Position numbers and translations under genes: made by a program. DNA of 37,600 bases from Alphaproteobacteria bacterium (GTDB lineage Bacteria > Pseudomonadota > Alphaproteobacteria > UBA9219 > RFNS01). The notes beneath the pieces were generated by a model, which made no database searches, was not told the origin of the DNA, and was given only the letters and a program-made list of their open reading frames with translations. Every line of letters starts with the position of its first letter. Within the stretch, counting starts at the first letter, position 1. Shown here piece after piece: positions 23,111 to 32,620 of the stretch. The stretch is from the NCBI GenBank assembly GCA_009927055.1, contig RFNS01000134.1, positions 1 to 37,600 of the forward strand. The letters run 5' to 3'.

Positions 23111-24445
23111 CTAAATCGCCTGCTTAAACCACTGGCCCAGGCGACCAAAGGCGCTGGTGCTCAGGCGTTCTTCGCCAAAGCCTGTAATGGTAATGGGCGA
23201 GGGGTTAAGCGCCGCATGCAGCAACCCGACAGCGGTGCTGAAGTTGGGGCCGTTCGCCATGTCGGGGTGCGTGCCTTCCAGCAGGCGCGCTTCGGGTGCG
23301 TTTTTCCCATGCGCGGCCGAGCGCACAAGTTTAAGCGGCTTGCCAAGGCGCACGGTTTTATCGAGCACGCGTTGGGCCAACTCGCGCATGCCGGGCAATT
23401 GGCTGGCGCCGCCTGTAAGCACCACGCGCTTGCCCACCACTTCCTGCAGGCCGCTATCATCTAACTTTTTTTTCACCATCTCAAACACTTCTTCCAGGCG
23501 CGGCTGAATAATGCCGGTTAAGTGCGATTTGGGAATTTGCGTGGCATGATCGGGCAGATCATCGCCCATCTGCGGCACCTGAATGGTCTCGCGCTCATCC
23601 AGCGCGCTTTTTTGGGCGAAGCCATACAGTGTTTTCAGACGCTCGGCGTGCGCGGTGCTGGTGGTCAGGCCGCGCGCAATATCATTGGTCACGTGCGCCC
23701 CCCCCACAGGCACGCTGCCCGTATAAACGCATTGACCTTCAAAAAAAATCGCAAAGGTGGTGGTGCCCGCCCCCATATCAATCATCGTGCAGCCTAAATC
23801 GGTTTCATCTTCCACCAAACACGAAAGGCCGCTGGCATAGGAACTGACCACCATCTGATCCACTTCCAAATGGCTGCGCGCCACAGCGGCCGCCAGCGTG
23901 CGCACAGGGCCAAAGGCCGCCGTGATCAGGTGCAGATCAACCCCCAGTTTTTGCCCAATCATGCCCAGCGGATTTTTAATGCCGCGCTGACCATCCAGCC
24001 GGTAACTTAGGGGAAGGGCATGAATAATCTCGCGCGCGACATCGCTTTCATCCAGCGATAAATCAGCCGCCTCGCGCATCAGGTGCGCCACTTCGGCCTG
24101 GCCCACTTCATGACCCGCCAGCGAAAGATCCAGCGTATAATCTTGGCTGGCCACATGCCCGCCTGAGATGTTGACCACCACGCGATCAATTTCCACATCG
24201 GCCATTTGTTCGGCGGCGCTTACCGCCTGGGCGATGGCCTGTTGGGCGGGCTCCATCTGGCTGATAATGCCGGCCTTGATGCCCGACGACAGCAAATGCC
24301 CAATCCCCACAATCTGGGCTTGGCCTTCGGCATCGGTGCGCGCAATCAGGCACACAATTTTGCTGGTCCCCACATCCAGCGCGGCCACAAGGCCCGATCC
24401 TTTGTGACGTGATGATTTGAAGGGCCAGAGGGTTGAACGGTTCAT
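23111..24445 (-). CDS. ftsA: Cell division protein FtsA
   Basis: GLVAALDVGTSKIVCLIARTDAEGQAQIVGIGHLLSSGIKAGIISQMEPAQQAIAQAVSAAEQMADVEIDRVVVNISGGH; MIDMGAGTTTFAIF; VVLTGGASQLPGM. Confidence 0.97.
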   Translation of the reverse strand: MNRSTLWPFKSSRHKGSGLVAALDVGTSKIVCLIARTDAEGQAQIVGIGHLLSSGIKAGIISQMEPAQQAIAQAVSAAEQMADVEIDRVVVNISGGHVASQDYTLDLSLAGHEVGQAEVAHLMREAADLSLDESDVAREIIHALPLSYRLDGQRGIKNPLGMIGQKLGVDLHLITAAFGPVRTLAAAVARSHLEVDQMVVSSYASGLSCLVEDETDLGCTMIDMGAGTTTFAIFFEGQCVYTGSVPVGGAHVTNDIARGLTTSTAHAERLKTLYGFAQKSALDERETIQVPQMGDDLPDHATQIPKSHLTGIIQPRLEEVFEMVKKKLDDSGLQEVVGKRVVLTGGASQLPGMRELAQRVLDKTVRLGKPLKLVRSAAHGKNAPEARLLEGTHPDMANGPNFSTAVGLLHAALNPSPITITGFGEERLSTSAFGRLGQWFKQAI

Positions 24446-25317
24446 GGGGTCGATACCTTATCAGAAGAAGGGGGCTGGCGCACCAGCGAGGTGGTGGTGG
24501 CGGTTGAGACAGGCGTGGGCGGAATTTTTTCCAACACCATGCGTCCTTCCACGCGCAGATCGATGGTGCGCAGCGAGCGCGAGAGCAGATCATGCTCGGC
24601 AATCAGCTGGGCCACCTGGGGCAGAATTATCGAGATATCACCCTCGGGCAGTTTGAGAGTGAGATGATTTTTCAAGATCAGATCAAAGCGCCGCCCCCCC
24701 ACCCAGTGCGCTTCGGCCAGTTGGTCGCGCAGGGCGGGGAATTGCCGCCACGCCTTCATCAGCCGCCCCACCTGCGATGACGCGCCATCACCCACCATCA
24801 GCGGAAGCTGGGTAAAAGGTGCGCCATTGATGGTGGGAATCACATCGCCCTGCTGGTCGATCAGCACAATGGTCTGATCGGCGCCCCGCCAGCGCGCGGC
24901 AGGAATACGTTCATGCAGCGTGACCACCAGCGTATCGGGCCATTGGCGGCGCACATGGGCCGATTGCACCCAGGGCAGTTGTTGAAGCCGCGTTTGAATC
25001 TCTAATAAATTTAACCCCAGCAGTGGCGTATTTTTTGTCATGGCCAGCGCGGCGCTGATGTGGTCGGGCGGTGTCAGGCGGCGCCCACCCACCAGCACAT
25101 GGTCGGCGCGCATGCCCTTGCGGGCGGTTTCGGCCACCAGCCACGGCATGATGCTGGGCATTTGCGGCCGCCATCCCGAAAAATGAATGGCCAGATAAGA
25201 GCCCGACAGCACAAGCACCACCAGCGCCGCCCAGAACACATGCCGGTGCAGACCTTGTTGCGAACGTTTGGATCGTTTGTGGGGTTTTTTTCCCATACTG
25301 ATTTGCGATGTTATCAC
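24442..25317 (-). CDS. ftsQ: Cell division protein FtsQ
   Basis: N-terminal basic region plus TM, POTRA-like region ENTPLLGLNLLEIQTRLQQLPWVQSAHVRRQWPDTLVVTLHERIPAARW; immediately upstream of ftsA. Confidence 0.9.
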   Translation of the reverse strand: MITSQISMGKKPHKRSKRSQQGLHRHVFWAALVVLVLSGSYLAIHFSGWRPQMPSIMPWLVAETARKGMRADHVLVGGRRLTPPDHISAALAMTKNTPLLGLNLLEIQTRLQQLPWVQSAHVRRQWPDTLVVTLHERIPAARWRGADQTIVLIDQQGDVIPTINGAPFTQLPLMVGDGASSQVGRLMKAWRQFPALRDQLAEAHWVGGRRFDLILKNHLTLKLPEGDISIILPQVAQLIAEHDLLSRSLRTIDLRVEGRMVLEKIPPTPVSTATTTSLVRQPPSSDKVSTP

Positions 25318-25361
25318 ATCATGCGACAGGGCAAAAACAGGGCAGAAATCAGGCCTGTGGT

Positions 25362-25811
25362 TTATTGCCCTGGCCCGCGATTGTTGCGTCCCCCCGGCAG
25401 GCCGGGGCGGCCGATGCCGCCAAACAGCTCTTGAAACAGGCTGTTTTCGCGCCCCAGCGTGGGTGTGCGCTCGGTTTCAGGGTCAAGGCTGGCGCGGGGG
25501 GCGCTGTTCAGATTATCAATCGCCGTCACTTTGCCATCGTCGCCAAAACGAATCCGCACCGATGTATGGGCCGCCACATCGGGCCTGAAAAAGGCGGTTT
25601 GCTCGGTTGTCTGGCCTACGTAATACCAGGTGTTTTCATCAAAATCGGCCACATAGGTGGGGGTGCCCAGCACATTGGCCACATCATCGCGCGTGCTGGT
25701 GCCGACCGAAAGTTGCGCCAGTTTATCAGCATCAACCAAATGCCCGCGGTTGGTCATGGCGGGCGCGCAGGCTGACAGCAGCAAAACGATGACGAGCACA
25801 AGTTTTTTCAT
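25362..25811 (-). CDS. bamE: Outer membrane protein assembly factor BamE (SmpA/OmlA lipoprotein)
   Basis: Lipobox LLLSAC; NRGHLVDADKLAQLSVGTSTRDDVANVLGTPTYVADFDENTWYYVGQTTEQTAFFRPDV. Confidence 0.9.
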   Translation of the reverse strand: MKKLVLVIVLLLSACAPAMTNRGHLVDADKLAQLSVGTSTRDDVANVLGTPTYVADFDENTWYYVGQTTEQTAFFRPDVAAHTSVRIRFGDDGKVTAIDNLNSAPRASLDPETERTPTLGRENSLFQELFGGIGRPGLPGGRNNRGPGQ

Positions 25812-25862
25812 CGTCACAAAATAACACTAGGTGCGTTTGATGCAAATCGGCATAATGCAGGC

Positions 25863-26393
25863 ATGAAAAAGCCCGCCCCCGAATATTCATTCATGGTGCA
25901 GGTGCTGAGGTTGAAACCCTCGGGCGAGGTGTGTCAGCTGAACGCCCCCGAACCGGCACGACGCGCCCTTTGTCACCGGCTCGATCTGCTGTCGCTCGAT
26001 TCGCTGACAGCCACCCTCACGCTGACGCCTGAAGGATCATCGCAAAACGTGGCGGCGCGGGGCGTGTGGTCGGCGCGTTATGCGCAGCGCTGTGTAGTGA
26101 CGCTGGAAGCTGTGGCGGTGGTGCGCCATAATATTCCCCTTCATGCGGTGTTCATGCCCCGCGCGGCCATGCCCGATGATGTATCGTTGGAGGATGACGA
26201 AGATATCGAAGAAATTCCAGCAAACGGCGAAATGGATGTGGGCGAATGGGTGGTGCAGCATCTGGCGGCCCAGCTTGATCCTTATCCACGCAGGCCCGAT
26301 GCGGTGTTTGAAGGCGTGAAGGGTGATGATGCGCGCCAGCCTTTCGCCACGCTGATCGATATTCGTGACAAGCTGCCCAAAGGCAAACAATAG
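25863..26393 (+). CDS. DUF177 (YceD) domain protein
   Basis: Divergent from bamE; acidic central segment PDDVSLEDDEDIEEIPANGEMDVGEWVVQHLAAQLDPYPRRPDAVF typical of DUF177. Confidence 0.8.
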   Translation: MKKPAPEYSFMVQVLRLKPSGEVCQLNAPEPARRALCHRLDLLSLDSLTATLTLTPEGSSQNVAARGVWSARYAQRCVVTLEAVAVVRHNIPLHAVFMPRAAMPDDVSLEDDEDIEEIPANGEMDVGEWVVQHLAAQLDPYPRRPDAVFEGVKGDDARQPFATLIDIRDKLPKGKQ

Positions 26394-26458
26394 CGCGCGT
26401 GCGCGTGCGGTTGGTTCTGCCTGATCAGAGCGCTTATTATATATGCGTCAACATCTCC

Positions 26459-27256
26459 CTAAAGCAGCCACAAAAAAACTGTGCCCAGCACAATGCGATA
26501 CCATGCAAACGGCGCAAAGCCGTGGCGTCCCACAAACGCGATAAGATTTTTAACAACAAACAGCGCCGAAAAAAACGCAAACATCAGCCCCACGCCAATC
26601 ACCGCCGCATCATGGCTGACCAGCAGGGTGTGGTTTTTATAAAGGTCATAGACTGTGGCCGCCAGCAGCGTGGGCACCGACAGAAGAAACGAAAATTCGG
26701 TGGCCACCTTGCGTTCAATGCCGCACAAAAGCGCTGTCATGATGGTGGCGCCCGACCGGCTGACCCCAGGCACAAGGGCCAGACACTGGCCAAGACCAAT
26801 GATAAGCCCCTGACGCCGCGTGATGGTTTCGGTGGTGCTGACCCTGGCGTTGGGCTTAAATTTTTCGATGATCAGCATGGCGATGCCCCCCACAATGAGG
26901 GCCGAGGCGACCACAGCAGGGCTGAACAAAACCTGTTTAATATAATCGTGCAACAGCGCGCCCAGGCCCAGGGCCGGCGCAAACCCCAGCGCGATGGTGA
27001 TGATTTGCTGGCGCGCAAACTTATCGTGCGGCCAGCGCGTGAGTAACCCCCACATTTTTTCAAAATACACGGTCATGATGGCCAGAATGGCCCCCACCTG
27101 CACAGCGACTTCAAACACTTTGCCAGGGGGGGCGGCAAATCCCAGCACATCGATGGCCAAGATCAGGTGCCCGGTCGATGAGACCGGCAAAAATTCGGTC
27201 ACGCCCTCCAGCACGCCCAAAAAGGCCGCCTGAAGATAAATTGTGGGGAATTCCAT
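26459..27256 (-). CDS. uppP: Undecaprenyl-diphosphatase
   Basis: AAFLGVLEGVTEFLPVSSTGHLIL and LALVPGVSRSGATIMTALLCGIER, BacA/UppP signatures. Confidence 0.96.
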   Translation of the reverse strand: MEFPTIYLQAAFLGVLEGVTEFLPVSSTGHLILAIDVLGFAAPPGKVFEVAVQVGAILAIMTVYFEKMWGLLTRWPHDKFARQQIITIALGFAPALGLGALLHDYIKQVLFSPAVVASALIVGGIAMLIIEKFKPNARVSTTETITRRQGLIIGLGQCLALVPGVSRSGATIMTALLCGIERKVATEFSFLLSVPTLLAATVYDLYKNHTLLVSHDAAVIGVGLMFAFFSALFVVKNLIAFVGRHGFAPFAWYRIVLGTVFLWLL

Positions 27257-27259
27257 ACC

Positions 27260-28366
27260 CTAAGCTGCTTGCATTAAATCGGCCAGCTTGTCGAGCAGAT
27301 AGTTGGCATCATCAGGTTCAAGATCATCGCAGTGGGTGAGGATGCGTTCAAGCACGCGCTGGCGATATCGTTCAAGATCGCGGGTGCCGCCATCAAAACC
27401 CGTTTCGTGCACAACGGCCAGGGCGGTGCGCACCACGCCAAAAAAAGCCATGGGCAGCCCGCTTTTTTGATACAGCGACCGAAGCCCTAGCGCGCCCGCA
27501 TCGTGAATAAGAATGCGCGCGTTGATCAGCGGCACCTGCGAGAGCTCGGCCATCGCGACTTCAAAAAAACCCACATCGCCCATGCACAGCGCGCGCATAA
27601 TCAGCGATGGCGTCAGGCGTTCGTTTTTAATCAGCTGCTGAATGAGTTTTTCAAGGTCATGATCGCTGGCCTGTGTCACAAGGCCGATGGTGGCCCGCTC
27701 GCGCGATTGCATAATCAAATCGGCCGCTGTCTGGGGCGAGAGTTCGTGGTGCGAGACCAGATAATCTTTCAGGCGATTAGACACCACATTGACCAGTTTT
27801 TCGGCCACCGTGGGGGGCAGTTTTTTGCGCGTCACAATCGCTTCCTGAAATTCGGGTTTGGCGCTAAATTTATCCAGCGCTTTTTCATACGATTGTTCGG
27901 CAATCATGGCGCCTTCGTTGGCCACCAGCGTGGTCACCACTTTTTCGCTGCCTTTTTCAACCAGCGCGGCCGACACGCTCTCAGACACCACCGCGCGTTT
28001 GGCCACGGCCACCTGTTTTTGCTCTGATCCCTGGCGAATAATCTCGACCAAATCCTGCTCGCTCAGCAGGGTGCTGTCTTGCAGAATGGGCAGGGCCACC
28101 TGTTCCACATCGTGGGCCAGTTTTTTGGCCACGTCGGGGGGCACGCGCTGCGCCTTGCGGATGCTGAGGGCCAAACTTTCGCGCACCACCACCGCCACGT
28201 CTTGGGCCAGGATGCGAATAATATCTTGCGCCAGCGAAAGTTCGCTGTCGGTCAGCGCGGTGCTGTCAAGATCAAGCCCGATTTTTCCGGCCACTTTGGC
28301 GCGTTCATCGGGGGCGGGGTTGGTCAGCAGCCGCTCGACGTCGGCTTTGGTCAGTTGGGTGGCCAT
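27260..28366 (-). CDS. DUF2336 domain protein
   Basis: MATQLTKADVERLLTNPAPDERAKVAGKIG...; helical repeat-like protein with DUF2336 features (SLALSIRKAQRVPPDVAKKLAHDVEQVALPILQDSTLLSEQDLVEIIRQGSEQKQVAVAKR). Confidence 0.8.
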   Translation of the reverse strand: MATQLTKADVERLLTNPAPDERAKVAGKIGLDLDSTALTDSELSLAQDIIRILAQDVAVVVRESLALSIRKAQRVPPDVAKKLAHDVEQVALPILQDSTLLSEQDLVEIIRQGSEQKQVAVAKRAVVSESVSAALVEKGSEKVVTTLVANEGAMIAEQSYEKALDKFSAKPEFQEAIVTRKKLPPTVAEKLVNVVSNRLKDYLVSHHELSPQTAADLIMQSRERATIGLVTQASDHDLEKLIQQLIKNERLTPSLIMRALCMGDVGFFEVAMAELSQVPLINARILIHDAGALGLRSLYQKSGLPMAFFGVVRTALAVVHETGFDGGTRDLERYRQRVLERILTHCDDLEPDDANYLLDKLADLMQAA

Positions 28367-28404
28367 CAACCCCGCAGCCTGCCCCAACCAAGGTTATCAT
28401 TTGG

Positions 28405-29406
28405 TTAAGCGGCCTTCTCTTGGGCAGAGACAGGGGTTTTCAGCACCTCTTGCAGTTCGGCCCATTCGCGCTTGGTCAGGCCCGAATTTTCTTGGCTCAC
28501 GCTCTCGCCGGCCAGCAGGCGCTGCACCACCTGAAGGCCTGTGCGCGACAGCTGCGCCGCCCCCATGCGATATTCCATAAAGGCTTTGTGTGTCAGGGGC
28601 ACCCAGCGCTTCAGGGTTTCCAGCATCACCTCGGCGTACACCCGAATTTCATACTGGGCGTGACTATCGGCGCGCAGACGCAAAAAGTGCATCAGGTTGT
28701 GCAAATCGGTTTTCCAATACCACTGCGTATAATAATTCAGGTTCAGGTTCATGCGCGCCAATTCGCGGGCCAGGCCTTGGGTGGCGTCTCCATCCTCGCC
28801 GCCGTCGGCGCCTTTCAGGCCCAGCATGCTGGCGTAACTGGCGTAACAACGCTCGGCATCCTCCTTCAGCAAATCCATCACGCGCTTGGCGTCGGCGCCT
28901 TCCAAAACATCGCCGCGACCTTGCCTGTTATCTTTCGATTGTTTGGCCAAATGTTGCGGCGCGGGCAAATAAAATTCTTTATCAAGAATGGAATAGCGCG
29001 CCGAGTATTCGTTCACATTCGCGGTGCGGTGGCGGATCCATTGGCGCGCCACAAAAATGGGCAATTTTACATGATATTTAATCTCGCACATCTCAAACGG
29101 CGTGCTGTGCCAGTGACGCATCAGATAATTGATCAGCCCCGCATCCTCGTTCACTTTTTTGGTGCCGCGGCCATAGGAAACGCGCGCCGCCTGCACAATG
29201 GCGCTGTCATCGCCCATATAATCGATCACGCGCACAAAACCATGATCCAGCACCGGCAGGGCATCATATAAAATGTCTTCCAGCGCGGGCGAGACAACGC
29301 GCCGCGTGGTGTTGGCCGTTTGGCGCAGGGTGTCGATCTCGCTTTGCTGTTCGGCGGTAATGGTGGAGACATTGGGGCTGGCGTGATGGGGGCTGGCGTT
29401 GCTCAT
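28405..29406 (-). CDS. thyX: FAD-dependent thymidylate synthase
   Basis: [19 protein letters not shown] (ThyX RHRx7S motif); [36 protein letters not shown]. Confidence 0.97.
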   Translation of the reverse strand: MSNASPHHASPNVSTITAEQQSEIDTLRQTANTTRRVVSPALEDILYDALPVLDHGFVRVIDYMGDDSAIVQAARVSYGRGTKKVNEDAGLINYLMRHWHSTPFEMCEIKYHVKLPIFVARQWIRHRTANVNEYSARYSILDKEFYLPAPQHLAKQSKDNRQGRGDVLEGADAKRVMDLLKEDAERCYASYASMLGLKGADGGEDGDATQGLARELARMNLNLNYYTQWYWKTDLHNLMHFLRLRADSHAQYEIRVYAEVMLETLKRWVPLTHKAFMEYRMGAAQLSRTGLQVVQRLLAGESVSQENSGLTKREWAELQEVLKTPVSAQEKAA

Positions 29407-29516
29407 GGCGCTCTCTCAATCTCTTGAATCGCTGATGCTCTCAGCATAGCCCCCAACATTACGCCCGACAAATGCGATGGTCGGGCGGCTGATGGACATC
29501 ACAGGAACAGAAAAAA

Positions 29517-29630
29517 CTGACGCCCCTGCGAAGGCAGGGGCCCATCACGCATACGTTACTCTTGTGTTTCAATTGGGTGATGGGTGCCTGCTGGAGTTTA
29601 CCCTCGCGCAGGCGGGGGCAGGCACAGCAG
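29517..29630. repeat. REPIN-like element (copy D) with internal insertion
   Basis: CTGACGCCCCTGCGAAGGCAGGGGCCCATCA...TGGGTGCCTGC[TGGAGTTTACCCTCGCGCAGGCGGGG]GCAGGCACAGCAG; matches the reverse complement of copy C. Confidence 0.8.
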
Positions 29631-29673
29631 TGCTATGAATGCATGCTAACCCCAACGCAACCACAAAACGGCA

Positions 29674-29699
29674 TCATGCCGGCCTTCGCCGGCATGACG
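29674..29699. repeat. Single REP-like hairpin (copy E)
   Basis: TCATGCCGGCCTTCGCCGGCATGACG, stem ATGCCGGC/GCCGGCAT ending in ATGACG like copies A and B. Confidence 0.7.
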
Positions 29700-29742
29700 A
29701 TGGTGTGGGTGGATCCGTTGTCCAGAATGAATAGTCCTGACC

Positions 29743-30501
29743 CTAACCTTTATCGTCTTCAACCTCGGGCAGGGGTTCGGCAAAGGGTTGTTCGCCCAGG
29801 TCAAAATCGGGCTGGGCGGGTTGATCGGTGGGCGTGCCAAAGCCAATAATCACGCCGCTTTCTTCGTCGGCTGTGTCTTCATCCTCAATCACAATCGGGG
29901 CCGATGATGCATCGTCCAAATCCACGCTGCTGCCCATTTCTCTGGCCAGTTCGGTATCGGCGCGCTGGGCGCGGCGGCGGGCGATTGTTAAGGCCGCGTC
30001 CAAATCGGCCCGATTGCACAAATCAAGCAGCAGCGGATCACGCGGTTTGATGTTGGCAATGTTCCAGTGCTGGCGATCGCGCAGTTTGGTAATGGTGTCT
30101 TTGGTGGTGCCAATCAGCTTGGCAATTTGCGCGTCTGAAAGTTCGGGATAGGTTTTGAGCAGGAACATAATGCCATCGGGTTTGTCAGCGCGTTTGGATA
30201 CGGGCGTATAGCGCGGCCCCTTGCTGCGCGCCTGCGGCAGCGGCAGATTGTGCGTTGAAATTTTCAGGCGTGTGTCGGGGTCCTGCTCGCAGCGCTTAAT
30301 TTCATCGTCACTCAGCTGACCTTGCTGCACGGGGCTGATGCCCACAATGCCCACGTTCACTTCGCCATCGGCAATGGCTTTCACTTCCAGTTCGTGCAGG
30401 CCGCAAAAGTCGGCAATCTGCTGAAAGGTCAGCGCGGTATGATCAACCAGCCACACAGCGGTGGCTTTGGGCATCAGGGGCAAAGGTTGCGGTTTGGCCA
30501 T
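29743..30501 (-). CDS. trcR: DUF1013 family / cell-cycle transcriptional regulator TrcR-like protein
   Basis: MAKPQPLPLMPKATAVWLVDHTALTFQQIADFCGLHELEVKAIADGEVNVGIVGISPVQQGQLSDDEI...DAQIAKLIGTTKDTITKLRDRQHWNIANIKPRDPLLLDLC; SD GGAAAGGAG upstream of the ATG at 30501; acidic C-terminal tail. Confidence 0.85.
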   Translation of the reverse strand: MAKPQPLPLMPKATAVWLVDHTALTFQQIADFCGLHELEVKAIADGEVNVGIVGISPVQQGQLSDDEIKRCEQDPDTRLKISTHNLPLPQARSKGPRYTPVSKRADKPDGIMFLLKTYPELSDAQIAKLIGTTKDTITKLRDRQHWNIANIKPRDPLLLDLCNRADLDAALTIARRRAQRADTELAREMGSSVDLDDASSAPIVIEDEDTADEESGVIIGFGTPTDQPAQPDFDLGEQPFAEPLPEVEDDKG

Positions 30502-30601
30502 TGTCGTCTCCTTTCCCCGTTTTTCAGGCATGGCAAGGGGCTTGGCGCCAGCCAAGCCAATAATCCTCACGACATGTTGGGGATAGCGCAATATGCCCTT
30601 T

Positions 30602-31582
30602 TTAGGGATTGACTGCAAGAATAATTTTCCCCGCATGTTGGCCGCTTTCCATGCGGGTGTGGGCGTCTGCGGCCTGTTCAAGCAAAAAAACCCGGTCAAT
30701 CACGGGTTTGATGGCGCTCTGGGCCACCATGGGCCAGAAAAGTTGGGCCATTCCCTGCACCAGTGTGGCCTTTTCGGCGGCCGTGCGGGGGCGCAGGGTG
30801 TTGCCGGTCAGGGTCAGCTGTTTCATCATCACGCGGGCCATATCAATGGGGGCCGTGCGCCCCAGCTGATAGGCGATGCTGATATGAATACCCCCCTGTC
30901 GCAGCAGTTGAAGGTGTGGGTTCACCGCCGCACCCCCCAGCATATCCAGCACCACATGCACGCCCTGGGGGGCTGCTTTCTGCGCCTCCTCCAGCACAGA
31001 GTGCGTGCGGTAATTGATGGCCCGCACGGCCCCCAGTTTTTCACACAAGCGGCATTTATCGTCGGTGCCTGCGGTTGTGATCACGGTCACGCCTATCTGA
31101 TGCAGCATTTGAATGGCCATGGTGCCAAGGCCGCTGGCCCCGCCTGTGATCAAAACTGTCTGCCCCTTTTCCACGCCGCCCGTGACACATAAATTTTGGT
31201 ACACGGTTGTCATCGCCTCCATCAGCGCGGCGCCTTGAATAAAATTGATGGTGTCAGGCAATGGCAGAACCTGGCCCACAGGCGCCACCGCAACATCAGC
31301 ATAGCCCCCGCCATCCAGCAGGGCCGCCACGCGCTGGCCAAGGCGAAAAGTATCAACCCCCTGGCCCAGCGCTTCCACAACCCCTGCGCCCTCTAACCCC
31401 AGCACGGGGTTGGCCCCTGGCGGTGGCGCATAATGCCCCTGGCGCTGCAAAATATCGGCGCGGTTAATGCCCGCCGCATGAAGCGTGATCAGCACCTGAC
31501 CGGGGGCGGGCACGGGCACAGGCGCTGTGGCCGCACGCAGCACGTGGGGCGCCCCGTATTCAGATATTTCGATGACACGCAT
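30602..31582 (-). CDS. NAD(P)H quinone oxidoreductase (MDR/zinc-independent, PIG3-like)
   Basis: MRVIEISEYGAPHVLRAATAPVPVPAPGQVLITLHAAGINRADILQRQGHYAPPPGANPVLGLEGAGVVEALG; VLITGGASGLGTMAIQML. Confidence 0.92.
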   Translation of the reverse strand: MRVIEISEYGAPHVLRAATAPVPVPAPGQVLITLHAAGINRADILQRQGHYAPPPGANPVLGLEGAGVVEALGQGVDTFRLGQRVAALLDGGGYADVAVAPVGQVLPLPDTINFIQGAALMEAMTTVYQNLCVTGGVEKGQTVLITGGASGLGTMAIQMLHQIGVTVITTAGTDDKCRLCEKLGAVRAINYRTHSVLEEAQKAAPQGVHVVLDMLGGAAVNPHLQLLRQGGIHISIAYQLGRTAPIDMARVMMKQLTLTGNTLRPRTAAEKATLVQGMAQLFWPMVAQSAIKPVIDRVFLLEQAADAHTRMESGQHAGKIILAVNP

Positions 31583-31626
31583 AAGAATGGTATAAGGCAC
31601 AATGCCCATCGCGACAAAGGATAACC

Positions 31627-31812
31627 ATGATCAACCCCGACGAGCTTGAACCCCAGAAAGCAAAAGTGGCCCCCAAAAACCTTGAGGTGATGTCGGTGGG
31701 CGATTTGCGCGATTATATTGCGGCCCTGACGGTTGAGATGGCGCGGGCCGAGGCCATGATCCAGCAGAAGGAAGCGCACCGCAGCGGGATCGAGGCGTTG
31801 TTCAAAAAATAA
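31627..31812 (+). CDS. DUF1192 family small protein
   Basis: 61 aa; EVMSVGDLRDYIAALTVEMARAEAMIQQKEAHRSGIEALFKK matches the DUF1192 pattern; overlaps the aat start. Confidence 0.85.
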   Translation: MINPDELEPQKAKVAPKNLEVMSVGDLRDYIAALTVEMARAEAMIQQKEAHRSGIEALFKK

Positions 31813-32432
31813 TGTCGGCACAGCGCCTTACGCCCCAGCATGTGCTAGATGCCTATAAGATGGGGATTTTTCCCATGGCCGACAGCGCCACAAGCCATGA
31901 TCTTCACTGGTATCGCCCGCCGCTGCGCGCGCTGTTGCCGGTTGATCATTTTCATGTGCCCACGCGCCTGAGGCGGTGGATGAAACACACAACCCTGCGC
32001 GTGACATTTGACCAGGCTTTTGCTGAGGTTATTCGGGCCTGTGGTACACGCACGGCCACACGACGCGAGACGTGGATTAATGCCGAAATCATTCATCTTT
32101 TTACCCAACTTCATGTCATGGGTCATGCCCATAGTGTGGAGGTGTGGCGGGGCGATGCGCTGGTGGGCGGGCTTTATGGTCTGCACCTGGGGGCGGCCTT
32201 TTTTGGCGAGAGCATGTTCAGTCGCGAAACAAACGCCAGCAAACTGGCTTTGGTGCGATTGGTAGAACATCTGCAGCGGCAGAATTTTACGCTACTCGAT
32301 GCGCAGTTCAGCAACCCGCATCTGACCCAGTTTGGCCTTTATGAAATCTCGCAAGAAAATTATGAAAAGCAGTTACAAAACGCTTTAATGGTGGAAAGAA
32401 AATTTATGTCATTCATGGGGTTGGGGGCGTAA
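31812..32432 (+). CDS. aat: Leucyl/phenylalanyl-tRNA--protein transferase
   Basis: LTPQHVLDAYKMGIFPMADSATSHDLHWYRPPLRALLPVDHFHVPTRLRRWMKH; HSVEVWRGDALVGGLYGLHLGAAFFGESMFSRETNASKLAL. Confidence 0.96.
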   Translation: MSAQRLTPQHVLDAYKMGIFPMADSATSHDLHWYRPPLRALLPVDHFHVPTRLRRWMKHTTLRVTFDQAFAEVIRACGTRTATRRETWINAEIIHLFTQLHVMGHAHSVEVWRGDALVGGLYGLHLGAAFFGESMFSRETNASKLALVRLVEHLQRQNFTLLDAQFSNPHLTQFGLYEISQENYEKQLQNALMVERKFMSFMGLGA

Positions 32433-32522
32433 CCTTGGGTGATGTGTAACATAAAGTGTTTTCATAAACCGCATTGACATTTTGCCCGCGCGCCGCCATG
32501 AAGGGTGTCATTCCCTTTCTTC

Positions 32523-32597
32523 GGGTGCGTAGCTCAGCGGCAGAGCACTGCCTTCACACGGCAGGGGCCACAGGTTCAATCCCTGTCGCACCCACCA
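32523..32597 (+). tRNA. tRNA-Val (anticodon CAC)
   Basis: GGGTGCG TAGCTCAGCGGCAGAGC ACTGCC TTCACAC GGCAG GGGCC ACAGGTTCAATCCCTGT CGCACCC A CCA; full cloverleaf. Confidence 0.95.
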
Positions 32598-32620
32598 TTT
32601 TTTTATGATAGAATGAAACC

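Noticed and set aside
26399-27046. 215-aa plus-strand ORF over uppP
   Set aside because: Antisense to uppP; Lys/Arg/His/Gln-rich artefact composition.
28420-29271. 283-aa and 240-aa plus-strand ORFs across thyX and the DUF2336 gene (28420-29271, 27858-28580)
   Set aside because: Antisense to thyX and DUF2336 with strong protein signatures on the other strand; no domain or plausible start context.
32474-32510. TTGACA upstream of tRNA-Val as a promoter
   Set aside because: Good -35 hexamer but no convincing -10 at a 16-18 nt spacing.
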